35,508 nucleotides of DNA from Gammaproteobacteria bacterium (GTDB taxonomy: Bacteria; Pseudomonadota; Gammaproteobacteria; Pseudomonadales; Balneatricaceae). The notes beneath the pieces were generated by a model. That model made no database searches and was not told the origin of the DNA. It was given only the letters and a program-made list of their open reading frames with translations. Position numbers and translations under genes: made by a program. The DNA lies in contig JAAERS010000335.1 of NCBI GenBank assembly GCA_024230095.1, positions 1-35,508 on the forward strand, in the 5' to 3' direction. Below are positions 32,743 through 35,508 of the stretch, one piece after another; position 1 is the first letter of the stretch, and every line of letters starts with the position of its first letter.

Positions 32743-34758
32743 ATGGATTTCTTTGCCACGGCCTTACCCGCCTTGGGTGATGCTTTTTCGTTAATTTTGG
32801 CACCCGAAAACCTGATGTATCTGGTTATAGGTGTGGTGCTTGGCTTGTCCATTGGTGTATTCCCGGGATTAGGCGGCATTGCTGGCTTAAGTATGTTGTT
32901 GCCATTTATTTATGGCATGGACCCTGTTGCCGGTTTGGCATTGATGGTGGGCCTGGTGGCAGTAATACCTACTTCCGATACCTTTGCTTCGGTGTTAATG
33001 GGCATTCCAGGATCCTCAGCGTCTCAGGCAACTGTATTAGATGGTTTTCCATTAGCGAAAAAAGGCCAAGCGGCACGCGCCTTATCGGCCGCCTTTACGT
33101 CTTCTTTGTTTGGCGGCTTGTTCGGTGCCGCTATCCTAACCGTATTTGTATTGATTGCCCGTCCCATCGTACTGGCATTCGGTATTCCCGAATTATTGTT
33201 ATTGACTCTCTTTGGCTTGTCCATGGTGGGCGTGCTGGCAGGCACTAGTTTGTTAAAAGGCCTGATTGCAGCCGGCCTAGGTATGATGATTGGTGCTATT
33301 GGTGAAGCGCCAGCGCAGGGTTCCCCGCGTATGGATATGGAGACCTGGTATTTGCAGGATGGCTTGGCCCTAGTGATCGTTGGTTTGGGTATCTTTGCCA
33401 TTCCTGAAATCATTACCCTGCTGCGTCAGGATAAGCCTATTGCCAAAGGTGCTGTGCTAGGTAATGGCTGGCGTCAGGGTATGCAAGATTGGTGGTTGAA
33501 CAAGTGGCTATCTTTGCGTTGCTCATTTTTAGGCGTGGTGATTGGTGTTATACCCGGTCTGGGTGGCTCTGTAGTGGATTGGATCGCTTATGGACATACG
33601 GTTCAGACTGTTAAAGACACCAGTGATTTTGGTAAGGGTGATATACGTGGTGTGATTGGCCCCGAGAGTTCCAATAACGCTAAAGAAGGTGGCGGCTTAG
33701 TGCCTACTTTGTTATTTGGCATCCCTGGTTCGGGCTCCATGGCGGTATTTATAGGAGGGCTGATTTTGTTGGGTTACGAAGCCGGCCCACAGATGATTAC
33801 CAATGATTTAGACATCACCTACACCATCGTTTGGTCCTTGGCTTTGGCGAATGTGGTGGGTGCTGGTTTATGCATCTTCCTATCAGGTGGCATTGCCCGC
33901 CTCACTGCCATCCCTTTCCCCACGTTAGCGCCGTTTTTGTTTATGATGATTGCCTTTGCAGCGTTCCAGTCTAAACAAACCCCTTGGGACCTGGTTGCCT
34001 TAATTGGTGTTGGTATTCTGGGCTTATATATGCGTCGTTTTGAGTGGCCTCGACCCGCTTTCTTGATTGGTTTTGTGTTGGCAGATCAGGCTGAAGTTTA
34101 TACTTATCAGGTAACCCAGATAGCAAATGTACGCCTGAAGCTGAAAGGCATGGAAGGATTAATGGATTATCTGATATCCACTACGGGAATTATCCTCTTG
34201 GTTATCATTGTGGTGTCCGTTTATCTTGGGGCCAAAAATAAGTTTAAGTTAAGCAGTGTTGCGGCTGAACAGAGCACGGGTAGCAAGCGAGGGCCAATGA
34301 TCTTTACGCTTATGTTGATGGCTTTTGGAGCCCTTTATTTGCAGCAGGTCATAGCGATCAATATTATTATTGATAAGGTATTTCCCGTCACTATGGCATG
34401 TATTACCTTGTTCTTTGGTGCGGTACTGTTGTTACGTATGCGTATGTTGCCAGAGACGGCGTCTATCTTTGCTGATACTGAGCGCGGAGAGGATTTGAAT
34501 GCTACTCGCACTATGTGGGCTACCCTAGCTTGGTTTATCGGTCTGTTAGCAGGCACCTTGATTACCGGGTTTATCATTGCTCTTACTGTGTTTATGTTGG
34601 TGTTCTTTCGTCTGCGTGCTGGTTTAAGTTGGTACCGTTCTAGTGCCCTGACTGTTATGTCATTAACCATTTTGCTTATCATCGCAGGCGCACTTAATCG
34701 AGACTTCCCTGGCGGTTTGCTACAGGAAATGTTCAAGTTGCCTTGGCCATTTACATAA
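32743..34758 (+). CDS. Fused TctA-TctB membrane component of the tripartite tricarboxylate transporter
   Basis: 671-residue polytopic protein. Residues 1-505 are TctA, the large channel subunit: GVVLGLSIGVFPGLGGIAGLSMLLPF near the start, MGIPGSSASQATVLDGFPLAKKGQA near 86-110, and the mirror motif VIGVIPGLGGSVVDWIAYG with ESSNNAKEGGGLVPTLLFGIPGSG in the middle. A short polar linker follows, and residues 515-671 form a four-helix region with the layout of TctB, the small subunit, ending FPGGLLQEMF. No separate tctB exists nearby, so one gene supplies both. The start is ATG 32743, with AAGAG upstream. The gene is followed by a good terminator. Direction and substrate follow the TctC partner: proton- or sodium-driven uptake of a carboxylate. 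Confidence 0.9.
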   Translation: MDFFATALPALGDAFSLILAPENLMYLVIGVVLGLSIGVFPGLGGIAGLSMLLPFIYGMDPVAGLALMVGLVAVIPTSDTFASVLMGIPGSSASQATVLDGFPLAKKGQAARALSAAFTSSLFGGLFGAAILTVFVLIARPIVLAFGIPELLLLTLFGLSMVGVLAGTSLLKGLIAAGLGMMIGAIGEAPAQGSPRMDMETWYLQDGLALVIVGLGIFAIPEIITLLRQDKPIAKGAVLGNGWRQGMQDWWLNKWLSLRCSFLGVVIGVIPGLGGSVVDWIAYGHTVQTVKDTSDFGKGDIRGVIGPESSNNAKEGGGLVPTLLFGIPGSGSMAVFIGGLILLGYEAGPQMITNDLDITYTIVWSLALANVVGAGLCIFLSGGIARLTAIPFPTLAPFLFMMIAFAAFQSKQTPWDLVALIGVGILGLYMRRFEWPRPAFLIGFVLADQAEVYTYQVTQIANVRLKLKGMEGLMDYLISTTGIILLVIIVVSVYLGAKNKFKLSSVAAEQSTGSKRGPMIFTLMLMAFGALYLQQVIAINIIIDKVFPVTMACITLFFGAVLLLRMRMLPETASIFADTERGEDLNATRTMWATLAWFIGLLAGTLITGFIIALTVFMLVFFRLRAGLSWYRSSALTVMSLTILLIIAGALNRDFPGGLLQEMFKLPWPFT

Positions 34759-34783
34759 ATTCGATATCTGTCGAGACTTGTTT

Positions 34784-34808
34784 AGCCCAAGCAAGGCTTG
34801 GGCTTTTT
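34784..34808 (+). terminator. Terminator of the tctC-tctAB operon
   Basis: AGCCCAAGC (34784-34792) pairs perfectly with GCTTGGGCT (34796-34804) across a 3-base loop and is followed by four more T residues, 26 bases after the tctAB stop. Confidence 0.85.
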
Positions 34809-34973
34809 GGCATTGTCGTAGTAACTGGCAGTTGGCCATATTGCAGTTCCTAGCAATATTAAGAATATAAGCTTGTATATGAGCCAATACGATAAGAAGG
34901 CCTAGCCTTTGCAGTTGATTTTAGTCGCTATTGTTTATGGCGTCTGTAGTTTGTTGGTGGGCGTTGCTGGTCA

Positions 34974-35508
34974 TTACTCTATATTTTGAATCTGCTCACG
35001 CATTTGTTCAATAAGTACCTTCAACTCCACAGCATTGAGAGTGGTTTCGGCCACGATAGACTTGGATGACAGGGTATTAGCCTCACGGTTTAGCTCCTGC
35101 ATAAGAAAATCTAAGCGACGGCCGATGGCTTGCTTTTGTAACAAGGTACGGCGCACTTCCTGCACATGGGTTTGCAAGCGATCCAACTCTTCGGCCACGT
35201 CAGCCTTATTGGCTAGTATCACCATTTCTTGCTCGAGTCGCTGTGGATCCAGTTCGGCACTCAGCTCCATGAGTTTGTCATGCAGGTTTTGGCGCTGTTT
35301 GGATAAGATGCTTGGCAGTTGTTGCTGCACCTCTACAACTATACCCTGTATGGCAGTAAGTCGTTGTTCTATCAGCTCTTTTAGAGCTAGACCCTCACGT
35401 TCACGGTGTTCAATGAGCTCTTTTAGGCTACTTTTAAACAGGCTTAAGGCGGACTGCTGTAGGTCGGCCAGATCCAAGCTTTGTTGGCCTAGTACTCCTG
35501 GCCATTGC
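34974..35508 (-). CDS. yicC: YicC-family endoribonuclease, 5' end outside the window
   Basis: The C-terminal 177 or so residues are present; the frame is open to the window edge, starting in a QWPGVL segment typical of the middle of YicC. Visible parts are REREGLALKELIEQRL, then EMVILANKADVAEELDRL and the final KSIVAETTLNAVELKVLIEQMREQIQN, all characteristic of YicC/DUF1732. The family includes a stress-linked endoribonuclease in E. coli and Bacillus. A TTG at 35477 is inside the conserved part and is not the true start. In related bacteria yicC lies immediately upstream of gmk on the same strand; here 15.8 kb separates them. Confidence 0.92.
   Translation of the reverse strand, partial: QWPGVLGQQSLDLADLQQSALSLFKSSLKELIEHREREGLALKELIEQRLTAIQGIVVEVQQQLPSILSKQRQNLHDKLMELSAELDPQRLEQEMVILANKADVAEELDRLQTHVQEVRRTLLQKQAIGRRLDFLMQELNREANTLSSKSIVAETTLNAVELKVLIEQMREQIQNIE

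Noticed and set aside
34809-34973. Search for a small gene between the tct terminator and yicC
   Set aside because: Only frames of a few codons occur; nothing supportable.

Overview
The window looks like a chromosomal segment of a free-living, aerobic, probably aquatic gammaproteobacterium of moderate G+C. The backbone carries yicC, gmk, rpoZ, spoT, recG, ubiC and ubiA, all on the minus strand. From memory, Pseudomonas has these genes in the same relative order. Ubiquinone biosynthesis from chorismate, ppGpp control by a SpoT-type enzyme and the transporter set fit this placement. I saw no rRNA, tRNA, CRISPR array, insertion sequence or phage gene.

Layout. 1-8.9 kb holds small housekeeping and accessory units: a LysE-type exporter, an MFS carrier, a DUF416 (YjaG) gene coupled to a cysteine-rich membrane-anchored protein, a zinc-less MDR oxidoreductase, cysZ, ubiA, a low-molecular-weight phosphatase, ubiC, a DUF1415 gene, a DUF501 gene and an ACC-deaminase/D-cysteine-desulfhydrase-like enzyme. 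9.0-13.7 kb is a complete general L-amino-acid ABC importer, aapJQMP, with its own promoter, candidate operators, a hairpin behind aapJ and a good terminator. 13.7-19.1 kb is the conserved block gmk-rpoZ-spoT-recG. 19.2-27.0 kb holds a two-module RND/MMPL exporter, an EamA carrier, a group II PLP decarboxylase, a chromate-type transporter (ChrA) and a membrane-anchored GltB-like FMN/Fe-S protein. 27.2-27.85 kb is a decayed stretch: the C-terminal stump of a LysR regulator, a 65-codon gene fragment on the other strand and a cluster of palindromes.

27.9-34.8 kb is the most coherent accessory system, a tripartite tricarboxylate transport (TTT) regulon. It contains a PrpF-family isomerase, the sensor kinase/response regulator pair TctE/TctD, a 58-codon ORF with a perfect Shine-Dalgarno, a TctC binding protein with a Tat-like signal, and one 671-residue protein that fuses the large (TctA) and small (TctB) membrane subunits. 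A TTGTAAG element occurs just upstream of the predicted -35 boxes of both tctC and prpF, which suggests that TctD controls uptake and the isomerase together. The window ends inside yicC. Because yicC normally lies beside gmk, the 15.8 kb between them here reads as an accessory segment interrupting a conserved block.

Start codons were chosen by Shine-Dalgarno spacing and overlap with neighbours. Several differ from the longest possible frame (cysZ, ubiA, ubiC, aapP, aapM, aapQ, recG, the decarboxylase and tctC).
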